From assembly GCF_958298935.1 (NCBI RefSeq), contig NC_084923.1:31340501-31404500 (forward strand): a stretch of 64,000 bases of DNA, written 5' to 3'. Source of the DNA: Phragmites australis. Taxonomy: Eukaryota > Streptophyta > Magnoliopsida > Poales > Poaceae. The position numbers and the translations under genes are program-made. Positions within the stretch are counted from its first letter, which is position 1. Every line of letters starts with the position of its first letter. This document shows positions 45,243 to 57,500 of this stretch, in pieces. Under the pieces are notes generated by a model. It saw only the letters and a list, made by a program, of their open reading frames with translations. It was not told where the DNA came from and searched no databases.

Positions 45243-46440
45243 ATGGTGAACACCAGGTGCAACAGCAACATCAATGACAACACCAACAACAACGTCAACA
45301 ATAACAACAATGACAACACCAACAACAATGCTGCCAACCAACATGACCTTCCTCCCCCACCACCCCTCATGGACGCTAGTCAAGTGATGACTCTTCTTCA
45401 AGGCTTGGTTCAGGCCATCAACCAGCAACCCCAAGCTCAACAAGCACCGTCGCAGCAACCACAGTCCAGGCTCAGAGCTTTCTTGAGCACCTAGCCACCT
45501 ACTTTCTCTCAGGCAGTGGAGCCCATGGAAGCAGATGACTGGTTGATGGAAATTGAAAGCAAGCTACAAATAGCTCGGTGTAATGGAAGGGAGAAAGTTC
45601 TCTTCGCATCCCATCAACTAATTGGACTAGCTCAACAGTGATGGACAGCTTACACCGCCGCTCATGGGAATCCCCAGGAAATCGCTTGGGCAGAGTTCTA
45701 GGATAACTTCCCTGCGCACCATGTCCCCAATGGTGAAGTAAAGCTTAAGAGGATGGAGTTCCTTAGTCTGAGGCAAGGACCCATGGTAGTTCGGGAATAC
45801 CTCACCAAATTTACTGAGCTGTCTCACTACACCCCCAATGATGTTGACACGGATGAGAAGAAGCAGGATTGCTTTCTTGAGGGTCTCAACGCTAATTTAC
45901 AGTATGCCCTCTCAGCCAATGATTACCCTAGCTTCCAGAAGCTGGTGGACAGAGCCTTCATAATGGAGAAGAAGTGCCAGAATTTGGGAGAAGTGCGCAA
46001 GCGCCATCTGCATGGAAAGTCTTCTGGCGGTAACACCTGTCCCCGCTTCAACCCTCCTGCCACTGGTCCTATGTTCTGCTCTGGAGGACAGGGCCAGCAG
46101 CAGAATCAGCAACAGAGGTCGCAGCAGAAGCTGCAAAATCAGGTTGTAGGGTCATACAAGCCGCCAGTGCAGCCAGCATAGTAGCAGTCTCGTCCCAACT
46201 TCCAGCAGCAGCAGCGACCCAACCACAACCAGCCTCAGTAGCAGAACCGCATAGGCCAAGGGTCAAGCAACATTGGTCCGTGCTTCAGTTGTGGCAACTT
46301 CAGGCATCTTGCCAACAAGTGTCCTAAGAAGCAGCAAGGCTAGGCCCAGGCCCAGGACAACAACAGTCAGCAGCAGCCTCACCAGAACGCGATGCATGGT
46401 TGAGTCAACCATGTTGCAGTGGAGGAAGCCCAGGATGCCT
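45243..46440 (+). pseudogene. gag: gag of element H (broken)
   Basis: Starts MVNTRCNSNIND with an Asn-rich leader (about 45260-45340). A TAG at 45492-45494 is followed in the same frame by PPTFSQAVEPMEADDWLMEIESK, VLFASHQLIGLAQQ, MEFLSLRQGPMVVREYLTKF, DVDTDEKKQDCFLEGLNANLQYAL and FIMEKKCQNLGEV. A Gln-rich tail with further TAG stops (46179-46181 and on) leads to the zinc knuckle CFSCGNFRHLANKC at about 46279-46320, where the Gly before His is Arg. The frame shifts before protease. Confidence 0.85.
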
Positions 46441-46860
46441 CCTGACGTGGTTCTATGTATGTTTTCTGCTAACTCTCATCCTGCTACAGTATTGTTTGAT
46501 TCCGGTGCTACGCATTCATTCATATCATGGCAATACATATAAATTGCCAAGAGCATTAATGAAAAATTGAGTGCTAGTAAGTTCTCTTGGAGGAGAAATG
46601 GAATCGAGTCATGTATGCCCTAAATAAAGTATATGCATAAGGGGGGGTAGACTTTCTTGCCAACCTCATCATTCTGGAGTCCAAGGGTATTGATATCATT
46701 CGAGGAATGGACTGGTTGACCAAGTATAATGGAGTCATCGGATGTGCTACAAAGACAGTGTAGTTGACACATACAGATGGTACCAAGGTGGAGTTTTAAG
46801 CCACGACAGAGTCAGCTATCAATGCCAGTCTCAACAAAGCCAATGCAATGGAAGATAGCA
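46441..46860 (+). pseudogene. Protease of element H (broken)
   Basis: The active-site block ATVLFDSGATHSFIS (about 46486-46530) keeps D-S-G. A stop after WQYI and a shift follow; the distal block [37 protein letters not shown] is readable at 46647-46760. Further stops follow before RT. Confidence 0.82.
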
Positions 46861-47760
46861 GAGTGGTCAGTGAGTTTCCTGACATCCTCCTGGAGGATTT
46901 GCCAGGTATGCCACCTGATCGTGAAAATGAATTCATCATTGAATTAGTACCTGGAATGACTCCTATATATAAGAGAACATATAGAATGGATGCCAATCAG
47001 TTGGCTAAGCTCAAGGAACAGATCCAAAAGCTACTAGGCAAAGGGTTTATCCACCCCAGTTCTTTGCTCTGGGGAGCCCCAATTATCTTCATCCCGAAGA
47101 AGGATGGTGCACAAAGGATGTGTATAGATTATAGAGCCTTGAATGAAGTAACTATCAAGAACAACTACCCTCTACCCCGCATTAAAATTTGTTTGATCAG
47201 TTGAAAGGAGAATGTGTGTTCTCCAAGATCAATCTTTGGTTTGGGTATCATCAACTAAAGATTAATGCCTCAGATATTCCAAAGACGGCGTTTGTTACTC
47301 GTTATGTTCTGTACGAGTACAGAATAATATCTTTCGGGTTGACCAATGCTCTAGCCTACTTCATGTATCTGATGAACCAGGTCTTCATGGAGTATTTGGA
47401 CAAGTTTGTTGTGGTATTTATTGACGATGTTCTGGTTTACTCCAAGAATGAGGAAGAGCACGAGGAACACCTAAGGATGGTATTGCAGAAGCTCAGAAAA
47501 AACCAAGTTGTACGCTAAATTGAGAAAGTGTGAGTTTTGGCTAAAGGAAGTTCCCTTCCTTAGTCACATCATATCAGCAGGAGGTGTGTCTGTAGACCCG
47601 TCCAAGGTAAGAGATGTTCTAAACTGGAAGCCATTGTAGAATGTGTCCAAGATCCGCAATTTTCTGGGTCTAGCAGGATACTATCGTCAATTTATAGAAG
47701 GTTTCTCCAAGATAGCGAAGCCAATGACAGAACTGCTAGAAAAAGTAGCAGCGTTTAAGT
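46848..47760 (+). pseudogene. Reverse transcriptase of element H (broken)
   Basis: Frame 46848-47204: [54 protein letters not shown] shift of one base near 47190 moves to frame 47189-47518: [54 protein letters not shown] (FIDD at about 47412-47430). In the palm, [10 protein letters not shown] is altered to [10 protein letters not shown], so the first catalytic Asp is Asn. A further shift lies near 47505, then [17 protein letters not shown] and [14 protein letters not shown]. Confidence 0.85.
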
Positions 47761-48230
47761 GGACAGCTGCTTGAGAAGCCAGTTTCAATGAATTGTAAAA
47801 AAGGTTGACCTCAGCACCAGTCTTGATCATGCCAGATACTCAGAAGCCATTTTTGGTGCATTGCGATGCGTCCTGAGAAGGTTTGGGATGCGTGCTCATG
47901 CAAGAAGGTCATGTCATAGCATATGCATCTCGGTAGTTAAGGAAGTATGAAGAGAATTATCCAACACATGACTTGGAGTTAGCCGCAGTGATCCATGCAC
48001 TAAAAATTTGGAGGCAGTATCTGATTTGTTAGAGATGTGAGATCTATTCAGATCATAAGAGCTTGAAGTATATCTTCACTCAACCAGATCTAAACCTTAG
48101 ACAACGCAGATAGTTAGAGCTCATCAAAGATTACAATCTGGGAATCAACTATCACCCAGGAAAAGCAAAAGTAGTGGCTGATGCCCTGAGCAGAAAATCT
48201 CAGATCAATGCTATAACTCTTCAAGAGACG
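47761..48230 (+). pseudogene. RNase H of element H (broken)
   Basis: PFLVHCDAS, a [20 protein letters not shown], a [27 protein letters not shown], a [27 protein letters not shown], a TAG, then [18 protein letters not shown]. All acidic catalytic positions can be read, but four stops interrupt the frame. Confidence 0.85.
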
Positions 48231-49749
48231 AGTCCCGAGCTATGCAAGGAGTTCGAGAAATTAAATCTAAGTCTAGTGTGTAACACTGAGATAGTTGCAA
48301 TGGAAATAGACTCGACACTTGAACAAGATATAAGGAAGGGTCAGCTTGAGGATGAATAGATTTTGGAAATTAAGCAGCTAATCAAAGTTGGAAAGCCCTA
48401 GATTTCACTGAAGATGAGCAAGGTACAGTATGGTACAAGCACAGGATATGTGTTTCAGATGTAAAAGCAATTGGGGATACAATTTTAAAGGAAGCTCATG
48501 ATTCATCACATTCCATTCACCCAGGGAGTACCAAGATGTATCAAGATCTTAAAGATCAATATTGGTGGTACAGAATGAAACGTGCAGTAGCAGAATGCAT
48601 GGCTTTGTGTGATATCTGTCAGTGAGTCAAAGCTGAGCATCAAAGACCAGCAAGACTGTTACAGCCATTGAAAATACCTGAATGGAAGTGGGAAGAAATC
48701 AGCATGGATTTCATAGTGGGTCTATCTTGAACCCAGTCAGGGTATGATTCTATATGGGTCGTTGTTGACCGTCTGACAAAAGTAGCTCACTTCATTCCAG
48801 TTAAAGAATCCTATCGAGGTACGAAACTAGCTGAGTTGTATATATCCAGAATTGTGTGTCTGCATGGAGTACCCAAGATAACTGTATCCGATCGTGGCAG
48901 CTAGTTTACTTCAAGGTTCTGGAAACACTTACATGAATCAATGGATACAAGGTTAAATTTCAGCTCAGCATATCACCCGCAGACTGACGGGAAGACAGAA
49001 AGGGCAAATCAAATTCTTGAAGACATATTGAGAGCGTGTGCATTGAAGAATGGCAACAGTTGGGACAAGAATCTGCCGTATGCGGAATTCTCATACAACA
49101 ACAATTACCAGGCTAGTCTAAAGATGTCTCCATTTGAAGCTTTATATGGAAGGAAGTGTAGAACCCCATTGTTCTGGAATTAGACCGGAGAAAGCCAAGT
49201 TTTCGGTCCAGAAGTTCTGAGAGAAGTAGAAAGACAAGTGCAAGAGACTAGAGATAATATGAAAATAGCACAATCAAGTAGAAGAGTTATGCAGATCATC
49301 AACGCCGGGAATTGACTTTTGAAGTACGAGATTTCATGTATCTTAAAGTATCACCGATTAGATGTCTACGCAGATTCAAGGTTAAAGGCAAGCTTTCACC
49401 TCAGTTTATTGGTCCGTACAAGATATTGGAAAGGGGAGGAGAAGTAGCTTACCAGCTTGAGTTACCACCTCAACATTCGGGAGTACACACTATGTTCCAT
49501 GTCTCACAATTAAAGAAATGCTTAAGAGTTCCTGAAGAACAGTTGCCAGTAGAAGAACTGGATGTGCGAGAGGATCTCTCATATTCTAAGTATCCGATCA
49601 AGATTCTTGATATGTTAGAACGGGTAACCAGAAACAGGCAAGTCAGAATGTGCAAGGTGCAGTGGAAGCATCACTCAGAAGAAGAAGCAGCCTGGGAAAG
49701 AGAAGATGATCAGAAGACCGAGTTCCCCATCTCTTCTTCGATCTTTTAG
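48231..49749 (+). pseudogene. Integrase with chromodomain of element H (broken)
   Basis: HHCC zinc-binding domain (KEAHDSSHSIHPGSTKM...CDICQ, TGA, VKAEH). Catalytic core with Asp in [10 protein letters not shown], Asp in VSDRGS and Glu in HPQTDGKTERANQILED, so the triad is kept. Stops lie in the linker (48357-48359), after CDICQ, after VGLS and after DRGS. C-terminal blocks: RRFKVKGKLSPQFIGPYKILERGGEVAYQLELPP, MFHVSQLKKCLRVPEEQLPVEELDVRED, chromodomain QVRMCKVQWKHHSEEEAAWERED. Ends TAG 49747-49749. Confidence 0.88.
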
Positions 49750-49787
49750 AATCTCGAGGGCGAGATTCAGCCTAAGGGGGGTATTTA
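49749..49787 (+). other. Hairpin and polypurine tract of element H
   Basis: A perfect 8-bp stem, GAATCTCG (49749-49756) and CGAGATTC (49761-49768) with an AGGG loop that partly overlaps the pol stop codon. It is followed by AAGGGGGG (49774-49781) and TATTTA before the LTR. Confidence 0.85.
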
Positions 49788-52758
49788 TGTAACACCCTAA
49801 ATTTCAATTTTTGCAATAATTTAAAATTTTGCTAGAACTTAAATAGGTGATTGCAATTTTGTTCAATAGGGGAAATTAATTTCTAAATTTTAATTGGCCT
49901 AGGTTCTATGTTTGTTGCATTCGTGCCGTTGTAGATGCAATAAGGTTTTTATGCGTGGAAAAAGTTTGTGAAATTTCGCTAGAAGTCACTCGTTTAAACC
50001 CTTTTTGAAAAATGGTTCAAAATCTAAAAAAGAAAAGGAATTCTAAATTTGAAAATAGCTTCTGGCCGAATCCTTTCTTCCAGCCCACTCTTCCCTCGCG
50101 CCCTCCCTTCTTTCCTCTCCCAAATGGGCCGCCGGCCTACCTTCCCCGTGTCGGCCCAATCCGCCGTGCCGGCCCCTTCCCGTCCCTCCTAATGTCGTGT
50201 GGGCCGCTAGCCGAGCCGGCTCCCCACCCGAGCTGCTCCCTGTCTCCCTCTGTGCACAGGCCTAGCCCCGAGCCGCCCGCCGACTGGCTCGCCATCTTCC
50301 TCCTTCAATCGAAACTGAATCACCCCCAAATTCGCGAGCCCACATCAAATCCTGCTGCCTCAGTCCGTATCTCTCCAATTAATGTGCATGGCCGCGATCC
50401 TCTCCCTTCCTCTCCCCATTTCCGCCCATTTTCCCCTTTGATTGCTCGCTAATCTGTTGAAAACCAAATCTATTATGGCAATTGGGGCCACCAGTCATTT
50501 CTCCAAAATCTGGCCGTCCCTCTTCCTCTGTCGGCTATTTAAGCCCTTCATCGCCTTCCTTGAACTGTTCCCCACCCGAAACACTCTTTTTCCCCTTTGT
50601 TTGCACATGATTTCGAGCTTGCCGCCGTCTCCGTCATTGTCACCAGTGAGATGCTCGCTGCTGCCCCAAATTCAGCCTTGCCGAACCCCTTTTGATCTTG
50701 TTTTTCACTCTTCTGGTGTCGCAGGTCCCCGTGCGACACACCCCGACGCTGTTTGGAGCCTTTCCCATCCCCGTCTGCCTCCGCACCGTGCTCCAAGTGC
50801 CGCTGGTCTTCCTCTTCATTGCCGGCCACCCTCGGGTCTCCCTTTGCCGCCGTCGAGCCATGGTAAACGTTCCGTGTGAACCCCTCTTGGTTTTGCACCT
50901 ATCCCCGACTCGATATGTGGCTGGATGCGCGTTCCGGCGCATCTCCAGCGCCCCGCCACCATCGGCCGCTACCGTCGTCCTCTATTGTGCCGCCGGCCAA
51001 AACCCCTTTTAAAGCCCGGCCGTTGGCTCTCAATCCGGCGGCCAAGATCTCATACCCCTTTGAATCCGGTCCACTGTGGACATGGACCGGCCCTTTGGGC
51101 CACATTGTCCATGACCCCGTGGACAATATCCATGCATTTCTCTTTTGGAAAATAAATCCAGTTTTGTTTTATGACATCATAAATCCACTTTTTCAGTATA
51201 AAAACAATTCGATATTTCTCTGAAATTCAAGTAAAATTTACAGAATAGCCCCTATAACTTCAAAAGCTCAATATTTTTTGCTCGTAGCTCCAATTTAGTT
51301 GATTTTCACGTCCAGATGTTCGTAGCGGCATGTAGAATCTTTTTATACAGTTTTTATCTAGATTTAGTACTGTTTTGTGTACTGTTCTTAGGTTTTAATT
51401 TGTGTGTGCTTTTTCTGGTTTGTGGATTAGGAGCTGAGCAGTTTGGCAACCTCCAAGACCAAGTGTTCGAGGATTTTGAGCAGCACCCCGTCGAAAGCAA
51501 GTGTTCTTGAGAATTTTGTCCCTATTTTAGGATTTGCAGGTGTAGTTTTTATCTTCAACACGCATGCTTGTCTAAATATGAAATCCCCTGTTAGGGTTTA
51601 TTAGTTTTGATTGAATATTCCTTGTTGCCATTGTTTAGCCATGAGATAAAATGGGTAGTGTATGCTAGTGCAGTCATGGTTGGGAAAAATATTAATCTTG
51701 ACTAATGAATTATGGAAAAAGAATCTAGAAAGGGTAATTTTGTATTAACATGGTATAGGGATCCCAACAGAATGGTTGTCGAGGATGGTGCGGGAATGCA
51801 CGTGTGCCACTAGTACACAGTTGGTTGTGGTTGTTCCTGTGTGGGGTCCTAAGGATCGGTTCTTGAACATGTAACCAAGTTAGATTTGCACAACCACAAG
51901 GCCTAAATGGGTACGGCCTGGCCAATTACTTAGCCACCCCTCTGGTTCTGTGGGTACCTTTGGACGGTTATGTGGCACAAGAGGGGGCCTCTGCAGCCAT
52001 GGAAAATCTTCTGTTAGCGGTGAAACCTCTGTGGGTGCTTGCAGGTTAGTGGGAGCTTTGTAAAAGCCTTCTAGTGAAACATCGACTCCACACCCTGGAA
52101 GTGTGAAGCAGCACGGGAATCACGACTTGTGGGGAAAGCTGTGCAAACTTTGCGGAGTATAAACTGATTAATTAGCCGTGCTCACGATCAAGAGCGAACT
52201 TGGACTTCTTCAGGATTAGTTGGAATCAGGGTTTGGTCTGGTTGGTTGGGTAGCCGGGTAATGGAATTACCTAGTGAGTTTTGGTAGTCGGATGAAATCC
52301 GATGAGTCAATCCTTTTCTCATAGGTTCAGGTTGCTTAGTGCAGTTAACCTGTGTCTAAACCTTTCCTTGACTTAAACCCCATATCATGTTTCCCTCCAC
52401 TTGCGGAGTACACTTTGTACTCACATTTGTTGTCCCCTCCCTTGCATTCTACCGCTGTTAGAAGCCCACAATGAAGCTGCTACCTTCGACAAGGATGACT
52501 TCGACCCAGAGCTACTTTTCTAGGCTGTTGTAGCCCCAGTCGACGCATGTGGAAGTTGGAGGCCCTGCTGGCGCTGAAGACCTCTTTTTGGTTTCGCCGT
52601 GTTTTTCTTCTAGACCATCGGGTCCTTTTGTAATAGTTATTTATCATTGTAATCTTGGCACTGTGATGATACAATAATGAAGTAAGCACATGTATGAAAC
52701 TTGATCCTAGCATACATGTGTTGTGCCTAGTTTTGTTCTTTTAAAACCGGGTGTTACA
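49788..52758 (+). repeat. 3' LTR of element H
   Basis: 2971 bp, TGTAACACCC...GGGTGTTACA. It keeps the segment of about 715 bp missing from the 5' LTR. Over a stretch of about 260 bp (from about 51820, against 43081) roughly two dozen differences can be counted between the LTRs. Confidence 0.92.
50536..50542 (+). promoter_or_regulatory. TATA-like box in H 3' LTR
   Basis: GTCGGCTATTTAAGCCC, the counterpart of 42581-42587. Confidence 0.55.
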
Positions 52759-52763
52759 CATGA

Positions 52764-53988
52764 TCCATTGCTCCATCTCCCTGATTTTAGGAAGACATTT
52801 GAACTAGAATGTGATGCTAGTGGGATTGGAATTGTAGGTGTGCTAATTCAAGAAGGTAAACATGCTACTTATTTTAGCGAGAAATTAAGTGGGCCAAGTT
52901 TGAATTATTCCACTTATGATAAAGAATTGTATGTTTTATTTTATGTGCTTGAAACTTGGCAACATTATCTATGGACCAAAAAATTTGTCATATATTCTGA
53001 TCATGAATCGCTGAAACATATTTCTATGGATTTTGTTTTAGGATTGCATAGGACAAAGAAGGGGAGGGATAGCATATTCGTAATTGTGGATCATTTTTAT
53101 AAAATGGCACATTTTATACCTTGCTATAAGAGCGATGATGCTACAAACATAGCTGATCTATTTTTCAAGGAAATCATTCAATTACATAGAGTGCCTAATA
53201 CTATTGTCTCGGATCATGACATAAAGTTTTTGAGTCACTTTTGGAGATCACTTTGAAATAAATTGGGAACGAAGTTGTTGTTTTTTACTATATGTCATCA
53301 CCAAACTGATGGTCAAATAGAGGTCGTCAACCGCACATTATCGACCATGTTACGGGCAGTTCTAGAGAAGAATTTGAGGATGTGGGAAGAGTGTTTACCA
53401 CATATTGAATTTGCTTACAACAGGTCGGTACACTCCACCACCAAGGTAAGTCCGTTTCAGGTAGTATATGGATTTAATCCTCGTGCTCCAATTGATTTAC
53501 TACCTTTGCCAACTTTTGAAAAACTTAATTTAGATGCCAAAAAATGTGCTAAATTTATTCTTAAGTTGCATGAAACTACTAAAAAGAATATAGAGAGCAT
53601 GACTAAAAAGTGTAGGATTGTTGGAAATAAAGGTAGGAAGGAAGTAAAATTTGAACTGAGTGATTTAGTTTGGTTGCATTAGAGGAAGGATAGGTTTCCA
53701 GAACTAAGAAAGTCAAAGTTGAAGTATAGAGCTGATGGACCATTTAAGATAATTGAGAAAATCAATGACAATGCATACAAATTGGACCTACTTGTAGATT
53801 TTTGGGTTAGTCCCACATTTAAGATTTCAGATTTGAAGCCCTACTTGGGAGAAGAAGAAGAGCTTGAGTTGAGGACGACTCCAACTCAAGAGGGGGAGGA
53901 TGATGAGCCCATGGCTGCTTTGGATACGATCAATACCGCCAATAATCCTCAAATCATACAAGGTCTAATTACAAGAGCACGTGCATGA
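52764..53988 (+). pseudogene. RNase H-integrase fusion of element E (internal deletion)
   Basis: RNase H starts [21 protein letters not shown] and runs to [12 protein letters not shown]. There it jumps in frame, at about 53020, to [17 protein letters not shown], the start of the integrase core. The end of RNase H and the zinc-binding domain are missing. The core keeps Asp (SMDF), Asp (VSDHDIKF) and Glu (QTDGQIEVVNR). A TGA lies at 53254-53256 and a TAG near 53680. The C-terminus (YRADGPFKIIEKINDNAYKLDL, FKISDLKPYLGEEEE) continues through the polypurine tract into the 3' LTR and ends LITRARA-TGA at 53988. Reading into the LTR is typical of CRM elements. Confidence 0.85.
53889..53900 (+). other. 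Polypurine tract of element E
   Basis: AGAGGGGGAGGA immediately before the 3' LTR start TGATGAG at 53901. It lies inside the integrase reading frame and encodes part of QEGED. Confidence 0.8.
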
Positions 53989-54535
53989 TAATTAGACCAC
54001 CAGGTGAACTCGTTTCTCATTGCTCATACTTCCTTGGATGGATTACTACTAAATTTTTGTGATATTTTATTGCTTAGGAACATGGGAGAAGCACCACAAA
54101 CATACTCGGATGTCACCCCTCGAAGGCCAAGTCTACTCGGACGCAAAGCTGAGCTCTAGTCGTGGTCTTGGTTGAAGTCATGATTGTGGTCGTGGTCGAG
54201 TCACAAGATAGCACGTCAGTAATATGGGCAAGTACGAAGTTCACTTTAGGCAATATTGGACATTCTAGAAAGTTTACAGCGAGCCCTTTCCAATGGATAT
54301 GAGCTCGGCCAAATATTCCTTATAGTTTAGTCAGAGTCAAATAAATAAGGTGTTGTACCACCATTTTGGACCTAGTTGGGTCTTGTAATCGTGTCGGGGT
54401 CGGAGTCCAGGTTGTGTACGCCTCTTTCCACGGCTACACAACCCTAAGTTGACCTCCTCACATCCCCCCTATAGATACACAATAGTCATCGTAGTTTAGG
54501 CTCGGGTTTAGCTTAGATTATTCTATTTTAGACAG
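53901..54535 (+). repeat. 3' LTR of element E, first part
   Basis: Starts TGATGAGCCCATGGCT and is parallel to 23899-24530 (shared GCACGTGCATGA-like end of the ORF, CCTTGGATGGATTACTACTAAAT, CAGTAATATGGGCAA). It is interrupted at 54535 by solo LTR G after TTTTAGACAG. Confidence 0.85.
54531..54535. repeat. Left target-site duplication of solo LTR G
   Basis: GACAG, identical to 58210-58214. The uninterrupted 5' LTR of E has AACAG at the same place (near 24523). Confidence 0.9.
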
Positions 54536-57500
54536 TGTGAGGAACCGTCCAAATAGTATTCTAATTAATCATCAGGAGGATCATTATTCATAATCACAAC
54601 CTCGACGATTAACCAGAATACCATTCCGGTAGTCCCGGCACGTGTTTTGTGCTCAGGATCGGAACACATGCCTTCCAACTCAAATATCGCAACACAGTTT
54701 AATAGAGAGCAAATAATTAAACTGGATCACAATTATTAAACATGCAACTGGTTCCACAATTTACAACAAAAGAGGAACAACAACAACTATGCAGCGGAAG
54801 AAAAACCTATACAATAAAAGAGTATGGAGCCGTATGCCCTTAGGCTCCATACCAAAAGCGCCGGAGTTCGGAGTAGAAGGTGCTACTCCTGCCCGCCACC
54901 CTGATCGGCAGGCACAAAGTAGCCGAACACAGCCTCTTCCTCGCCAACCTGAGAACCTGAAAACAACTTAAGGGCAGCACCCCTTAGTACGAAGGTACTA
55001 GCAAGTCTTACACAGTATGAGTATATATATTCTCGACTCCAAGGATCATGCATTTAAAGCTGTAGCAAGGATTAAGACACGTTTAAGTTCATTAAGCGGT
55101 AAGCAACCTAGACTCTAGGTGTAAGCAACTGACTTAACCAACCACCCACTCAAACCCTGCCAACCAACTGATCAGAACAGATATATAAACAACAAGTGTA
55201 TAAAACTAAACCATTACCACCAAACCACCGACCACATACCGACCAAACCACCCAAACCAACCATGCCACAACCCACATCGAAACTCTACGACCAAAACAT
55301 GGTCGCTCGGTGGAGATAAGCGATAGCGATGCTCATGACCGAGAGCGCGGCAGTTCGAACTGATTATACACCCTGCAGGGGGATACTCCTGGACCCACAC
55401 GACACAGGGACCATACGGCTTGTGCCACCCTCTAAGATGCACACAAGGGGGTACCCGTGACAACCTTTCCCAACCAGGCCCAACCATGTGGATCAACCAT
55501 AGCTCGACGCGGCGGTATTAGAACTACTCCCCGAGCAAACTAATACCGCTAAAAGCCCGGACTCAAACCGGACTCACACCGTCTATGACGAGGCCCACAT
55601 GACCACGTCTGCGAAGGTAATCGGCTCGCCTACCATTATATCAGCATGTGGTGAGTAAGGTAAGTGCTAAAGCCGACTACACCGACGATCGGTGCTTAAC
55701 CGGTGCAAGCGGTCTACGGTGTCCGGGTTCCCTTCCCGAACTGCCTGAGGACTCCTCGTGAGCAGATGACACCCCTAACACCGCCCACACCTCGTCTCAA
55801 CTCACCACTCAACAACCGACACATCATCAACATAACCACAAATGTGAACAGGTAAAAAGCCCTAGTCTCGCGACAACGGTGGACGCCATCGTCGACTTCT
55901 ACCGGAAAGCCTAAGTACCACTAAGCATAGCGAACTAAAATTAGACCGCGACGACACCACTAGGCTCCAATGGAATAACACATGACACGTGACCGAAATG
56001 GAAGAATGCATAGGCATAGGTTCTACCCAACTCGGAACCCGACACATGCAATGTATACATAAGCGTAGATAACATATTAGATTTTCAAGTAGACACGGTG
56101 CAATATGATAGATGCTTGCCTTGCTGCCCTAGCTGCTGCTCACAGCTACCCGAGTCACGATCACCACTGCGGGAGCCTCCGGGGACAGACTCGTTCGCCT
56201 CGCTCGCCGGGTCGAAGTTCCCTGAAAGAATAACGCATGCAATGCAATGAATTTTATGCAAAGAATGACGTTTCATAGTCTGTGACAACAGTGTAAAGTG
56301 CCGTGGTACGAGTTTAACGCACTAACGATTTCCTAATTGAGATTAGGGTTAACCATTCAATTATCCTCAGATTAATTAAAGCATAACTAAGGCTTAAATC
56401 AATCTAGAATGCTAACTGTGCTAAAAATGAAGGTACATATTTTTATTAAACAGGGAATAAACCAACAAGATTTATAGAATTGATTTCATCAATTTTGGAG
56501 TTACTAATATTTAGTTATGAATTAATGAGGCTTTAAGCACATTACACTAACTAAGGAAATTCCAGCACATATTTCATGGTCACTAACAATTTTAACATGT
56601 AGAGCATGAGCATATAAAGTTAACAAAATTTGCTTTACAATTTTTGGAGCCATATTCCATTTCTTATGCATTTTACAATGTTTCAGCCGATTTATTAGTT
56701 CAACAAATACCCAATTTCGCATTTTCCGATTTTTCCGAATACTTAAATATCCTAAACCTTTTTCCACTCGGGTTCGGCCAGCCACTGTGACTGACAGTGG
56801 GGCCGGCGTATTTTGACCCGAGTCAAAATCGACCCGTGCCCAGTACACAGCGCTCCGGCGGCTCGGGCGACGTCGCCGGCGGCGAACGGCGGCCTGAATG
56901 TCCCGGCCGAGGGTGGCAACAGCACTTGCACGAGCACGTGGTTACGGCGGGGGCACACATCGATGCCGGCGATGGCCGAAGCATGGCGATCGGCGGCGAG
57001 GGGCAAAACTAGCACGGTGGCAGCACGGTTTAGACCACCGGCGGCTAGACGGCGGTGCAATACGCTCGGCCGAGCACACCTACACATTCTATGCGAGCGC
57101 GTGGACCAAATGGTGCGGCCCAATGCTAAGGAGCTTGGCGGTGGCTCGGCCGACGGCGTGCGCCATAGGCAGCGGCGCACGGCTGCACGGCGGAAGGCGC
57201 GCCGGCGACGGGCTAAATGGAATCCAGCGCGCGCACAAGACTCAAAAGGGGAACGGAAAGCTCACCGAGCGCTTCAATGGGCCGAAGAAGCAGCAACGAG
57301 GTAGCTCGACGGTGAGGTGCGGAAGGAGGCCACCGGCGTCGAGGAAGACGGCATGAGCTCGCCAAATCCGACCGAGAGGGGAGGGGATTCGCGTGGGAAT
57401 TAGATGGAGAGGCTTCGACGATCCTCCTTAGCGCTTCTCGCGGCTCGAGCTCGAGGGAGCTTGCCGGTGGCGCGTCGGATTTGGCCGGCGGTGCGGCGCA

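Larger units (their letters stand above)
41839..52758 (+). mobile_element. Element H: Tekay-like Ty3/gypsy retrotransposon
   Basis: A complete 10.9-kb element inside the RT/RNase H junction of E, flanked by CATGT (41834-41838) and CATGA (52759-52763), a TSD with one mismatch. 5' LTR 41839-44064, tRNA-Met primer-binding site, pre-gag ORF, gag, protease, RT, RNase H, integrase with chromodomain, hairpin, polypurine tract, 3' LTR 49788-52758. Its many stops and the higher LTR divergence show it is older than F. Confidence 0.92.

Noticed and set aside
45110..45458. Minus-strand Val/Leu-rich frames resembling membrane proteins
   Set aside because: They are the complement of the Asn-codon (AAC/AAT) repeat at the start of the gag of H.
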